A stretch of DNA of 64,000 nt, from NCBI GenBank assembly GCA_041394265.1, contig JAWKIO010000005.1:3534001-3598000 (forward strand). The letters are read 5' to 3'. Under the pieces are notes generated by a model. It was not told the DNA's origin and did no database searches. It saw only the letters and a list, made by a program, of their open reading frames with translations. Origin of the DNA: Acidimicrobiales bacterium (GTDB lineage Bacteria; Actinomycetota; Acidimicrobiia; Acidimicrobiales; SZUA-35). How positions within the stretch are numbered: the stretch's first letter is position 1; every line of letters begins with the position of its first letter. This document shows, piece by piece, positions 9,293 through 18,327 of this stretch. The position numbers were made by a program, and so were the translations under genes.

Positions 9293-9472
9293 TCATACCT
9301 CGACCAGTCGTGACTCGCCACCGCAGTAGGTACACGTGCCAACGTGACCATGATCTTCTACGAAGCGTCGGAGCTCGGCATCGAGAACGCAGGTCGTGCA
9401 GGCCAGCCCCTCGGGCGATGAGTGCATTCCCGCTTCAACTAGTTCCTCGTGTTCCCGTTGAGCGCGTCCCAT
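9293..9472 (-). pseudogene. N-terminal zinc-ribbon piece of the RES-domain gene
   Basis: Fifty-nine codons on the minus strand starting MGRAQREHEELVEAGMHSSP after a strong AGGAGG site. Two Cys pairs (LACTTCVLD and GTCTYCGGE) form a zinc-ribbon like the N-terminal domain of many RES-domain proteins. The frame closes at 9293, a few bases before the IS256 end at 9288. The central part of the presumed gene follows on the other side of that IS at 7876, on the same strand. The link is inferred from order, strand and family layout. Confidence 0.6.
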
Positions 9473-9653
9473 TATTTTTCCACCTCCTCTCTCCTCATCG
9501 GACTACGCCGATGGCTGATTAGCATCGCTTGGATTCCGGATTGCAGAGTTCGACGACGATGTTCGGATCACTCACCGCCCAGGGAGCTCGAGTCTAGACG
9601 GCAAGTCTTCCGAGGCTCCCGGCCACCACCCGAGTCGAGTCGGGACGAAGGCC

Positions 9654-9693
9654 AGTGACGACTATCGGCTTGAAGCCACTGGTAGTCGGCACT
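9654..9693 (-). terminator. hairpin just after the coupling-ATPase stop codon
   Basis: The arms AGTGACGACTA (9654-9664) and TAGTCGGCACT (9683-9693) are complementary except for one mismatch. An inner GGCTTGAAGCC stem lies between them. It touches the stop codon of the last gene of the secretion operon, so it is a candidate terminator, though a U-run is not evident. Confidence 0.45.
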
Positions 9694-11699
9694 CACTTCC
9701 GGGGTGCTGTCTGACCCCTTGGCGTCGGATTCCTGAACCACGGTCGCAGCCTCACCTGCGTCGGGAGGTCTCGGCCGTAGATCAGAAGGGCGTGGTTGGG
9801 CTGGACCCTGCGAATGGTGTCGGCAGGGGCGGTACGGCGGTATTGGGTGGTTTCCGTGATGCTGCGACGGCCGCCGTGCAGGTCTCCGGACTGGTTGTAT
9901 TCGGTCCGTCGTTCTTCGCCGATGAGGCGGCTGAGATAGTCGAGGGTGGCGTCATCGGCGATGCCGGTGCCGAACATCTTGGCCCGGTGGTTGTTGAGAA
10001 CGGTCTGTGCTCGGTCGCCGTAGATGCTCTTGATCTGGGCCAGGTCCTGCCAGATGGTGACGAGGCTGATGTCGTGGCTCCTTGCGGTCGCGGCGTAGCC
10101 GGGGAGGTCACGCAAGGGCGCGATGTTGCCTGCTTCGTCGAGCATGACCAGGCACGGGTGGTCGAGCTTGCCGCCCTTGACCGTTGCTGTGTCGTAGGCA
10201 ATGCGGATGGCTTGTTGGATCAGCACGTTGAGGACCGGCCGTAGTCTTGCCTGCTCGTGGGCGGTGGCGATCACGAAGATGGTGTTGTCGCCACTGAGCC
10301 ATGTGGCGAGGTTGATCTCGCTGATGTTGGTCGCCTTCGCGATCTCGGGGTCGGCGTAGCCGGCGAGCACGTTCTCGATGGTGGCGTACACGCTGCCCCG
10401 CAGCCGCGCTTCTTTGGTCCAGAGTGCTCGGGCGGCGAGCAGCGGGTCGAGCCTTCCAGTTGGGGCCATGTCCTTCAGCGCAGTGCTGAGCAGTTCGGCC
10501 TTCACCTCGGCGTGCAGCTGGTCGCCGATTCGTCGCTTGAGTTCCCGCTGCCGATCGATCGGCCACTGCCTCGGGTCGAGCGTCACCCATGGGTTGCTGC
10601 CGTCCATCAAGTCATGCTCGGCCTGGTACTGAGCGGTGACCTGGTCCTCGATCGTCCGCTGGAACTTGCGCCGAAGCTGGCGGGCTTCGTCGGTGACCAT
10701 CAGCTTCTCGAGGTGGGCCTCGACGCCGGCGTGCTCTCGGAGGATCGCCTCGACGTCGTCAACCGCTTGGGTGTCGATCCATCGGACCACATTGGCCATG
10801 GTCTTGTCGCCGATGGCAGCGGCGTGGAGGTAGGGGGCGAGGCCTTTGCGGGCCTGGGTGTACCAGTAGTCGCCGTCGGTGACGCTGTCTCGTTTCGGTT
10901 GGGCTGCTTCGCAGAGCCAGGCGGCGACGCGCTGCGCTCCGCCCCATGTGTCGCAGGCGGTGAGCGGTGACCATCCGGCTGCGGTGTGTCCGGTGACGGC
11001 GGTGGGGTCGAAGATCCAGACGGTGCCCTGCTGGCGTCGGTGCTCGAGCGTGACATCGAGGAGATCGTTCTTGACGCTCGTCGCGATGATCGGTCCCTTC
11101 CATTCGAGCAGAGCGGGGATGGCGAACCCGGCCGTCTTGCCGCAGCCGGTCGGACCGATGACGGCCAGGCTCGTCTGCGGTTCGGCGGCGAGGAGTTTGC
11201 GGCCGAGCCGGCCGAGGGTGATCCGGCCGAGAGTTGGTTCCTCCACCGTCAGGTGTTTCATGTCTTTGGCCAACGCCATTCCTCCGGGTCGGGTGACGCC
11301 AAGCGGGTTTGCTCGGTCCTTCCATCGAGTGGTCCAGAGCCAGTAGCCAGACACGATCGCTCCGAACGCAACGAGGGCGACGGTGATGGTGCAGGTCCAG
11401 TAGGCGAGGGGACCGGGCAGCGTTGCCCCGGTGTCGTCGGGCCATGCCGCCTTGGGGTTGCCTGCGTTGGCCTTGAGATGCACGAGTGCGCTTCCGGCGT
11501 CCGCCAAGCCAGCGGGCATCAGTCCGTCGCCGAAGACGACAGCTGCGAGTTGAGCGCCACACCAGACGACGGCGCCGACCGCCATGATCATGACGATGGC
11601 GCCGATGGCGAGGTTCATGCCGACGTCGTTGCCGACGCCCCACGTCGGCGGGCCCGGCGGCCCGGTTGGTCCTCGGCCGTAGGGGTGGGGCGCCGTCAT
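9693..11699 (-). CDS. VirD4/TraG-like type IV coupling ATPase
   Basis: Membrane ATPase of 668 residues that would deliver DNA or protein substrates to the secretion channel. There are two N-terminal membrane segments (about 28-55 and 103-123). The Walker A motif GPTGCGKT is at about 182-189 and Walker B CLVMLDEAGN at about 516-525, followed by VIWQDLAQIKSIYG-like sequence usual for TraG/TraM-recognition ATPases. It is the last gene of a minus-strand operon and its start overlaps the VirB4-like stop (ATGA-type). No relaxase gene lies beside it, which leaves its substrate open. Confidence 0.9.
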   Translation of the reverse strand: MTAPHPYGRGPTGPPGPPTWGVGNDVGMNLAIGAIVMIMAVGAVVWCGAQLAAVVFGDGLMPAGLADAGSALVHLKANAGNPKAAWPDDTGATLPGPLAYWTCTITVALVAFGAIVSGYWLWTTRWKDRANPLGVTRPGGMALAKDMKHLTVEEPTLGRITLGRLGRKLLAAEPQTSLAVIGPTGCGKTAGFAIPALLEWKGPIIATSVKNDLLDVTLEHRRQQGTVWIFDPTAVTGHTAAGWSPLTACDTWGGAQRVAAWLCEAAQPKRDSVTDGDYWYTQARKGLAPYLHAAAIGDKTMANVVRWIDTQAVDDVEAILREHAGVEAHLEKLMVTDEARQLRRKFQRTIEDQVTAQYQAEHDLMDGSNPWVTLDPRQWPIDRQRELKRRIGDQLHAEVKAELLSTALKDMAPTGRLDPLLAARALWTKEARLRGSVYATIENVLAGYADPEIAKATNISEINLATWLSGDNTIFVIATAHEQARLRPVLNVLIQQAIRIAYDTATVKGGKLDHPCLVMLDEAGNIAPLRDLPGYAATARSHDISLVTIWQDLAQIKSIYGDRAQTVLNNHRAKMFGTGIADDATLDYLSRLIGEERRTEYNQSGDLHGGRRSITETTQYRRTAPADTIRRVQPNHALLIYGRDLPTQVRLRPWFRNPTPRGQTAPRK

Positions 11700-12973
11700 T
11701 GGTTAGTCATTCGGGCGTCGGTGTCGCAGAACGCACGCTCAGCCGGACCGATGGTGTGAGCGACGACGGCGGTATGTGATCCCACTTTCCACAACGCTCG
11801 GCCTTTGGCCAGACGAGGGAGGAGCTCGGCTTCGGTCGAGGTGAGGCCGAGCAGCTCCCGTGCTTCAGGGACTTGGTCGGTGGCTTGACGCAACAGGATC
11901 CGGGTCTGGGTGTCGGCGAGCAGTCCCATCGACACCTTCGACGCCGATGTGCCGTCGTCGGCCTGAGCCCGGAGGTCTGAGAGCCGATGGATGATGGCGA
12001 GGTTGGCGACCCCATAGGCACGCGACAGCTTCCAGCACGATTGCAGGTACTTGCTGGTGCGTTCGGAGCCGAGCAGCGACCAGGCTTCGTCGAGGATCTG
12101 GATACGTCGGGGCCCATCGGGTCGTGCGAGCACCGCTTGGAGCCAGGCGGTGGTGGCGATCATCACGAGCGTGAGCGCCTCCGGGTCGTGGTGCACCGCC
12201 GAGAGGTCGAGCACGATGCCCGGCCCGTCCCAGTCGATCGTGACGTTGGTCGGGCCATCGAACATGCCTCGCAGTGACCTGTCGAGGAGCTTGCCGAGAC
12301 CGTAGATTGCCGCCTCGACACTGCGAGCAAGCTCGACCGAGTTGGTTCGAGCGAGTTGGGCCATCTCCGCGGTCGGGTCGGCCATGACGGCGACGACATC
12401 GTTGAGCGTGACCGGCCCGGTGGCGTGGCGGGCAAGGTGGGTTATTGCCCAGCCAAGGACGGCGTCTTCGACCGGAGTGAGATCACGGTGCAGGACCGAC
12501 GACAGCAGGGCGGCGACCATGGTGGTCTGGCGGCGAGCCAGCTCATCGGGTCCGTCAGTACGGCCAGCCGGTCCGGGGTCGAGTGGGTTGAGCCGGTGAG
12601 CGCCTCCGGGGTGCAGCTTGATGACCGAGAGCCCGAGCGTCTCGGCGAGTGGGAGGTACTCGCCCTTGGGATCGGCGACTGCGACCCAGCGGCCGAACAC
12701 ACCGACCGAGCGGTAGATGAACACCTTGGCGGTGCTCGACTTCCCGGTTCCGGGCTCACCGGCAAGGAGCATGTTCGGGTTCGTGAGCAGCCCGGCGGTA
12801 TAGGCCTCGAACGGATCGAACGCGAATCCGCTGCCACCGGTGAGCAGATTCGTACCCATGTAGACGCCACGTGCCCCGAGCCCGGCTTCGGCGAGGAACG
12901 GGTAGGCGGCGCACAGGTTAGCGGTGGTGCCACGATGACGGGGCACGTGGAGTCTGCGAAGCCGAATGGTCAT
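11696..12973 (-). CDS. VirB4-like ATPase, catalytic domain only
   Basis: ATPase of 425 residues that powers channel or pilus assembly in type IV secretion. Walker A GEPGTGKSS lies at about 72-80 and Walker B RIQILDEAW at about 290-298. The usual VirB4 sequence VADPKGEY follows strand 3. The first 50 residues hold only a short lead (LLTGGSGFAFDPFEAY) and not the large N-terminal domain of VirB4, which the upstream SCO6880-like protein seems to supply. The ATG at 12973 is chosen because it overlaps the SCO6880 stop (AATGACC); a longer start at 13018 would run into that gene. Confidence 0.88.
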   Translation of the reverse strand: MTIRLRRLHVPRHRGTTANLCAAYPFLAEAGLGARGVYMGTNLLTGGSGFAFDPFEAYTAGLLTNPNMLLAGEPGTGKSSTAKVFIYRSVGVFGRWVAVADPKGEYLPLAETLGLSVIKLHPGGAHRLNPLDPGPAGRTDGPDELARRQTTMVAALLSSVLHRDLTPVEDAVLGWAITHLARHATGPVTLNDVVAVMADPTAEMAQLARTNSVELARSVEAAIYGLGKLLDRSLRGMFDGPTNVTIDWDGPGIVLDLSAVHHDPEALTLVMIATTAWLQAVLARPDGPRRIQILDEAWSLLGSERTSKYLQSCWKLSRAYGVANLAIIHRLSDLRAQADDGTSASKVSMGLLADTQTRILLRQATDQVPEARELLGLTSTEAELLPRLAKGRALWKVGSHTAVVAHTIGPAERAFCDTDARMTNQ

Positions 12974-14484
12974 TGCAGTCCACGCTTTCCGGCGATCCCT
13001 CGACCGATCGGCAGGCAACAGGCGAGGGCGAGGTCATGTTGTCCGTCGAGTCGGCGGAGCTCGATGCCGACCTGGGCGGCGAGCTGTTCGTACTCCGAGC
13101 AGGAACGCTCGAGTGAGACCTGGTCGGGTGCGCAGATGTGGGCGGTCCCGACGTACTCGAACTCGGGGTAGCCGGCGACCAGTTCGGCCTCGCGATCGGC
13201 GACCTCGGTTTGGGCACGCCGGTGTCGTGCCCCGACGCGGAACCCGGACCGGTTGCGTTGTTCCTCGTCGGCGGCGAGTTTGACGCTGTCCCGGTCGACC
13301 TGGCGTTGGGACCGCGAGTGGGCGACCGGTTCGTAGTGCACAGCAAGGGTACGAATACCGCCGGCTTGGAGCATGAGCGGTTCCATCCAGGTGGGGCCGA
13401 CCTCGAGCCGAGGCCATTCGGCGAACACGTACGACGCGTGAACGGAACGGTCGACCCGAACGTGATCCCAGGCCACGTCGACGCTCATCGGTCCGGCGTT
13501 GACGACCGACACGATCCCGGCGAGTTCGGTCAGGGATCGCTTGCGTGCACCCAACGTGGGGACGGAGTACGGATCGAGTCTGCTGCGAAGCGTCTCGGCG
13601 ATCTCGGTCGGGGAGAGCGGCAGGCTGGCCGACAGCCCGGCCGTCTCGAGCCGACCGGACAGCAACCGCACCTCCTCCAGCAACACCTCGTCGATCGACG
13701 CATGATCGTGGTCGCCGTTGCGACGGCGGAGCTTGCGTTCGGCGACGGTCACGGCAACGAGGACTTCGTGACGAGTCACCATCGGACCCGCTGAGGCCAG
13801 CAGCTCACGGTAGGAGCCGAGGGCATCGGGGTCGGCGTAGATGCTCTGGTGGTCGGTGAGGTAGCGACGCTGGTCGTCGAGACCGGCGGGAGCGGCCCAT
13901 TCGGTCCAGCGAATCTTGGCGACCGGTCCTCGTTCGGTGCAGAACGCTGCAAGGGCATCGCCCCACATCGACAGCATCCGTTGCTGCTCACCCCGCTCTG
14001 CCAACGCGAACGCACGACTACTCACCCGCAGAACAGCGGTGGCGGTGCGCTCGGTGCGATCAAGGACGATCCCGGTCCCCTCGCTGCGGCCTCTGCGAGT
14101 CCACGCAACCTCGGATTCGTCGATCGAGGTCCCTTCGAGCATGGGCGGCAACGACGGTTGCGACGTGGTGCGCTCTCCGGATTCGGTGAACCGGGTGATC
14201 GGTGCGAACCACCGGTGGCGGCCGGTGAGGCGTGTGAAGCTCCATGTCGTGGCGATCGGTGCCAGCAGGTACAGCGGGCGGCCTTGCCATTGGCCCAACG
14301 CGATTGCGGCAGCCAGGACCAGTGGGACGAAGACGGTCAGTCCCGGCGCTCCAGCGTTGAGGAGGGCACCGGCGCCGAGGACCCCGAGCCCGAGCGCCAC
14401 GCACTGTGGCCCTTCGAGTCCGAGGAACCAGCCGGTGCGGTCCCGCAGATTGAATCGGTACGTGACTGCTTGCGGTTCGTTCAT
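12970..14484 (-). CDS. SCO6880-family conjugation membrane protein
   Basis: A 504-residue protein of the actinobacterial SCO6880/PrgI-like type. Two membrane segments lie near the N-terminus (about 24-45 and 47-75, GLEGPQCVALGLGVLGAGAL and after), as in PrgI. A long cytoplasmic part follows that resembles the N-terminal domain of VirB4 proteins. It overlaps the TrbL-like gene upstream and the VirB4-like ATPase downstream by ATGA-type junctions, so the three are co-translated. The likely role is anchoring the split VirB4 ATPase to the membrane (inference). Confidence 0.85.
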   Translation of the reverse strand: MNEPQAVTYRFNLRDRTGWFLGLEGPQCVALGLGVLGAGALLNAGAPGLTVFVPLVLAAAIALGQWQGRPLYLLAPIATTWSFTRLTGRHRWFAPITRFTESGERTTSQPSLPPMLEGTSIDESEVAWTRRGRSEGTGIVLDRTERTATAVLRVSSRAFALAERGEQQRMLSMWGDALAAFCTERGPVAKIRWTEWAAPAGLDDQRRYLTDHQSIYADPDALGSYRELLASAGPMVTRHEVLVAVTVAERKLRRRNGDHDHASIDEVLLEEVRLLSGRLETAGLSASLPLSPTEIAETLRSRLDPYSVPTLGARKRSLTELAGIVSVVNAGPMSVDVAWDHVRVDRSVHASYVFAEWPRLEVGPTWMEPLMLQAGGIRTLAVHYEPVAHSRSQRQVDRDSVKLAADEEQRNRSGFRVGARHRRAQTEVADREAELVAGYPEFEYVGTAHICAPDQVSLERSCSEYEQLAAQVGIELRRLDGQHDLALACCLPIGRGIAGKRGLQ

Positions 14485-15791
14485 TGCTGGCTTCCGTTGT
14501 TGGGCTTGCGGCGGGGTTCGACATGAGGCGTCGGGGCGGCGGCGTCGGTGGCCGCTTGTGAGGTCTTGCCGATCGCTCCGGTCCCCGCAGACAGCACGGT
14601 CGTGCCGGTGGCGACAGCGACGCCGGCCGGGCCGGCGGCAGCAGCAGTCGACGTGGCTGACGAACCGGTGGCTCCGGTACTAATTGCTGACGATGGGGGG
14701 GCACCGGCGCCGACAGCCCACGGTGCTGTCTGCTTCGCCGTCCCGCTGCCGGAATTGCCGGAGCTGTTTGCGGATCCGCTCGAGGACCCACCGGCCAGAC
14801 GGCCGATCGACTGGGCGTGGTAGACGTTGCTCATCGTCGACTGCGCCCCTCGGATCGGCGCCCTCGATACTCCCTGGGCGACGAGGGCAGCCTCTGCCAT
14901 CGGGATCAGCTTCAGGAGGAGGAAGGGCGAGAGGGCGGCCATCCCGAGCACCGCGGTGCCGACGAACAGGTTCCCCATCCCGGCTGCGAGATCATCGGCA
15001 AGCGGCGCATCAGGAGGAGTAGCGGTGGCACCCGACAACGCCGCAACCCCCACCGAAATGGCGATGGCGATCACCAGCTTGGAGAAGATGACGGCGACGA
15101 GAAGCTCGACCATCCGCCGCAGCACGCCTCGGGCCGAAGGCCACACGGTGGCGGCGAAGGCCAGCGGCGACAGTGCGACGATGACGTAGACCAACACCGA
15201 GCGGACCATCAGCTCGATCCACACCAGAAATCCGGCGATGATCGCCATCAGCCCGAGGATCACTGCGGCGAACCCTCCGCTCAGGCCCGAGACGGTGACA
15301 CCGAAGCCGGCAAGATAGTTCACCGCCTGCGCGTCGGTGCTCTGGAGGACTGTGGCTGACAGCGCGTCGGTCAGGGCGAGGAGTCGATCGACGACGATCG
15401 TCGTGGCTGCCATTCCGATGATCGCCATCGGCAGGTCCATGGCGACTCGGCGAACCATCCCGCCGACGTCTCCTGCCATCAACCCTTGGATGAGGCCGAG
15501 GAAAAGGAAAGCCAGCAGCATGAGTCCGGCGATGTTGCGGACGGTGGCAAAGGGCGACCCGGCACCGGAGAACCAGGCCGACGTGAGGTTCGGGCTGGAC
15601 GAGTTGAGGAGGAAGTCGACCACCCCCTCGACGAAGAACGACACTGCGCCAAGGACCCATCTCGCGATGCCTTCGGCCACCTGTTCGAATCCCCACCCGG
15701 CGGCGCCGCCAGTGATCGACCCGGCGGATTCGACGATGTCATCGACGATCGGGATCTGAGCGACGATCGGCGTCATCCCGCTCCTCGTCAT
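14481..15791 (-). CDS. TrbL/VirB6-like polytopic channel protein
   Basis: A 436-residue integral membrane protein with about seven hydrophobic segments between residues 20 and 300 (for example NIAGLMLLAFLFLGLIQGLM and FAAVILGLMAIIAGFLVWIE). A long low-complexity Ser/Gly/Ala tail follows (GSSSGSANSSGNSGSGTAKQ). This is the usual layout of TrbL/VirB6-type inner-membrane channel subunits in Gram-positive conjugation systems. The ATG at 15791 overlaps the stop of the VirB8-like gene (CGATGACG). The much longer upstream open frame is not supported. Confidence 0.82.
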   Translation of the reverse strand: MTRSGMTPIVAQIPIVDDIVESAGSITGGAAGWGFEQVAEGIARWVLGAVSFFVEGVVDFLLNSSSPNLTSAWFSGAGSPFATVRNIAGLMLLAFLFLGLIQGLMAGDVGGMVRRVAMDLPMAIIGMAATTIVVDRLLALTDALSATVLQSTDAQAVNYLAGFGVTVSGLSGGFAAVILGLMAIIAGFLVWIELMVRSVLVYVIVALSPLAFAATVWPSARGVLRRMVELLVAVIFSKLVIAIAISVGVAALSGATATPPDAPLADDLAAGMGNLFVGTAVLGMAALSPFLLLKLIPMAEAALVAQGVSRAPIRGAQSTMSNVYHAQSIGRLAGGSSSGSANSSGNSGSGTAKQTAPWAVGAGAPPSSAISTGATGSSATSTAAAAGPAGVAVATGTTVLSAGTGAIGKTSQAATDAAAPTPHVEPRRKPNNGSQQ

Positions 15792-16471
15792 CGGGTCACC
15801 GTGCCGATGCTGAAGCCAGCGAGCAGGCGATCGAGCTCGGCGGCACTGACGGGTGGGGTTCCGCCGTTCGGTGCGGGTGCTGGACCGGACACGAGCGTTT
15901 CCGATTCGACCTTCCAGGTCTCGTCTTCCCAAACGAGGTCGAACGTTGAGGTCGTCCAGTCGGCTTGCGGTTCGGCCGCACCGTGGCGCCACAGCACCCC
16001 AACGCTCCAGACCCGCACCTCGGCTCGCTCGAGAGTGACAGCGTCGAGCCGGGTGGCGATGACGGTCTTCACATAGCGGATGCGACCTTCGCCGGCCGAC
16101 AGTGTCTGGCGCAGCGAAGCCAGCTGAGCGGTGGTGTCGGCGGTCTGCTCGTCAGCAGTGTCTGCCGCTGCGTAGCGGCGAACCGCATCGGGGATCTGGG
16201 TGGGCGCCATGTCGATCAGCGTTTGGCCGATGGTCGCGTAGCTCGTTGCAGCGGCAAGGGCTCCGGCCTCGTCGTGGCTGAACCCGGCGGGCACACCGTC
16301 ATCGATCCGCCAGGGGCCGGGGCCGTTCTCCGGCGGCTGGGCGATCGCCACCGCAGGGGCGATGTGATCGTCGGGATGATTGATGAGTGAGTGGACGGCC
16401 ATGCCCGCGATGAGGGCGGACGCCACGAGCGCGACGACTGTCTTGTTGGAGAGGGTGCTGCGTCGACTCAT
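15788..16471 (-). CDS. VirB8-like single-pass membrane protein of the secretion operon
   Basis: A 227-residue protein with one N-terminal membrane segment (NKTVVALVASALIAGMAVHS). An extracellular domain of about 190 residues ends in a strand-rich region (DWTTSTFDLVWEDETWKVES) typical of NTF2-like VirB8/TcpC folds. The ATG at 16471 overlaps the stop of the preceding gene. Position between the pilin-like and TrbL-like genes supports a role in channel assembly. The family call is by layout, since primary sequence identity in this class is low. Confidence 0.7.
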   Translation of the reverse strand: MSRRSTLSNKTVVALVASALIAGMAVHSLINHPDDHIAPAVAIAQPPENGPGPWRIDDGVPAGFSHDEAGALAAATSYATIGQTLIDMAPTQIPDAVRRYAAADTADEQTADTTAQLASLRQTLSAGEGRIRYVKTVIATRLDAVTLERAEVRVWSVGVLWRHGAAEPQADWTTSTFDLVWEDETWKVESETLVSGPAPAPNGGTPPVSAAELDRLLAGFSIGTVTR

Positions 16472-16764
16472 CCGCCTGCCGCCTGGAAGAAGAGATTGAT
16501 GGCTGTCGGTGCGACGCCAGCGAGGCATGCGCCGATCACTCCGGCGAGGGCAAGCTGCTTGCCCCGGTAGCCGCCTGCGTAGTTGCCGCTCTGTTGGGAG
16601 AGTCCGTAGAGCGCAGCGCCCAGGAGGATCGATGCGAGCGATCCCCACAGGGCGACCTGGCTGAGCCAATCGAGCATTTGTTGAAGCAGATCGGCGCCTG
16701 GCATGCCGGCAGCTGTTGGGTTGGCGTCGACTTGAGCGAAGACGCCGAGTCCGATGAGGGACAT
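16468..16764 (-). CDS. VirB2-like small membrane protein
   Basis: A 98-residue protein with a short N-terminus and two hydrophobic segments (VALWGSLASILLGAALYGLS and LALAGVIGACLAGVAPTAIN) joined by a short basic loop, the layout of VirB2/TrbC pilins. It is the first gene of the minus-strand secretion operon. Its ribosome binding region (GGGAGAAAGG) starts right at the foot of the long hairpin at 16781-16821. Confidence 0.7.
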   Translation of the reverse strand: MSLIGLGVFAQVDANPTAAGMPGADLLQQMLDWLSQVALWGSLASILLGAALYGLSQQSGNYAGGYRGKQLALAGVIGACLAGVAPTAINLFFQAAGG

Positions 16765-16780
16765 GGCGGAGAGCCTTTCT

Positions 16781-16821
16781 CCCGGCCGGTTGGGGGGTGC
16801 GGATTCCCCCGACCGGCCGGG
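16781..16821 (-). promoter_or_regulatory. strong inverted repeat in the leader of the secretion operon
   Basis: CCCGGCCGGT at 16781-16790 pairs with ACCGGCCGGG at 16812-16821, and inside it five G pair with five C, giving a 16-bp stem with a single G-T step and a 9-nt loop. It lies 17 bases upstream of the VirB2-like start, and the last stem bases touch the ribosome binding site. Possible roles are translation control, attenuation, a protein site, or part of a transfer origin. Confidence 0.7.
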
Positions 16822-16998
16822 ATTGTCGGTGACGTTGGTGAGGCCCGGCGGAAGGCCTCGACACAGAAGGCGCCCCGGAGGGTCAGGACGCGACACGGCC
16901 GTCGTGAATCTTCTGCGTTGTCGCAAGTCGTGACGCGTCTTCGGAGGAGCGACCGCCTTCCCGTGCCGTGAGCAACAAGCACCGGAGGTTCATTCGTC

Positions 16999-18009
16999 AT
17001 GAAACTGATCGCCGCAGTGGGCGCCGCCCTCGTCGCATTCGTCCTCGCCGTCGCCAGCGTCGCCGTCGTACCAGGAGCCGGAGTAGGCGCACCGAGCGCC
17101 AAGGCGATGGAGGAGATACCGGCGTCGCTGCTGCCGGTCTACATGAACGCAGCCGCCGGCTGTCGCGGTCTGCCTTGGCAGGTGCTGGCTGCGATCGGAT
17201 CGATCGAGTCGGGCCATGGGGCGGGACGTCTCGACCCGCTGACGGGCGAGGTGACGCCACCGATCCTCGGACCTCCGCTGAACGGCAGCGCAGGCGTGGC
17301 ACGCGTGCCGGACCAAACGATGCCTGGCGGCTGGGCTCGTGCTGCGGGTCCGATGCAGTTTCTGTCGACCACCTGGGCGTCGTGGGGTCGAGTCGCACCT
17401 GGCCGCCCGATCGGGGCGAGCCCCGACGCGAACAATGCGTGGGATGCGATCTATACCGCAGCCGCCTATCTCTGCGGAGGGAGCGAGGAGGTCGGCGATC
17501 TCGATGCTGCGATCCTTCGATACAACCGCAGCCAGACGTACCTCGACGCGGTCATGGCGAAAGCCATCGAGTACGGGCTCGGCACGGTCATTGGCGTCGG
17601 CGGCATGTTCTGCCCGGTGGCGGGAGAGGTCGGGTTCACCAACGACTGGGGGTTCCCCAGATCAGGTGGACGGACTCACAAAGGCACCGACATCTTCGCT
17701 CGAGCCGGCACGCCGCTCGTCGCCGTCGAGGACGGCGTGATCGATCGGGTCAGCAACACCGATGTCGGCCTCGGTGGCCTCACCGTCTGGCTCAACGGCG
17801 ACAGCGGAACCAGGTACTACTACGCCCACAACTCGCTCAACGCCGCCGCCACAGGCGAGCGAGTTGCCGGCGGCCAAGTCATCGCGTACGTCGGCAACAC
17901 CGGCAACGCCGCGTTCACCCCACCCCACGTCCACTTCGAACTCCACCCGGCTGGGCAGGAGGACGTGAACCCCTACGCGCTGGTGGCGGCACTTTGCAGG
18001 ATCAACTAG
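16999..18009 (+). CDS. secreted lytic transglycosylase with M23 peptidase domain
   Basis: A 336-residue cell-wall enzyme with an N-terminal signal segment (LIAAVGAALVAFVLAVASVA). The transglycosylase domain has the catalytic Glu in LAAIGSIESGHGAG and the AGPMQFLSTTWA motif. The C-terminal M23 domain has the zinc ligands in THKGTDIF and PHVHFELH. Such VirB1/TcpG-type fusions open peptidoglycan for conjugation machines. It is divergent from the secretion operon and shares the 230-bp intergenic region with it, so joint control is plausible. Confidence 0.92.
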   Translation: MKLIAAVGAALVAFVLAVASVAVVPGAGVGAPSAKAMEEIPASLLPVYMNAAAGCRGLPWQVLAAIGSIESGHGAGRLDPLTGEVTPPILGPPLNGSAGVARVPDQTMPGGWARAAGPMQFLSTTWASWGRVAPGRPIGASPDANNAWDAIYTAAAYLCGGSEEVGDLDAAILRYNRSQTYLDAVMAKAIEYGLGTVIGVGGMFCPVAGEVGFTNDWGFPRSGGRTHKGTDIFARAGTPLVAVEDGVIDRVSNTDVGLGGLTVWLNGDSGTRYYYAHNSLNAAATGERVAGGQVIAYVGNTGNAAFTPPHVHFELHPAGQEDVNPYALVAALCRIN

Positions 18010-18327
18010 CGCGCCTTGCCCGGGGGAAGTGTAGGTCTCAAAGAGGCTGCGAATCTGGACTCGGGTCCGCCGAGAGCTGCGAAGGTGTCAATTCGTCGCG
18101 TAGCAGGTGAGGGGCTGTGTAGTCGCCTCGAGGGCGGAGCGAACCAACTCTGATGTCTGACAGCGGGCTCGGTTCGGTTCCGGTGCGGCCACCGGGATCA
18201 CAAGCTGTCTGGGTTGCGTGACAGTGATCCGCGCCCATGGGCTATTCGACCTGCTCGTTGCCGGGCAAGTCGATCGAGAGTCCATAGACTCGAAGCCGCC
18301 TCAACACCGAGGACGGATAGGAAGACA
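18010..18327. other. intergenic region without a recognised feature
   Basis: No convincing coding sequence, repeat or strong hairpin was seen between the peptidase gene and the small membrane protein gene. Short open frames on both strands lack ribosome sites and look like high-GC chance frames. Confidence 0.5.

Noticed and set aside
16781..16821. Hairpin as an intrinsic terminator
   Set aside because: There is no following T run on either strand and it lies in the leader between two divergent genes, so termination is not the simplest role.
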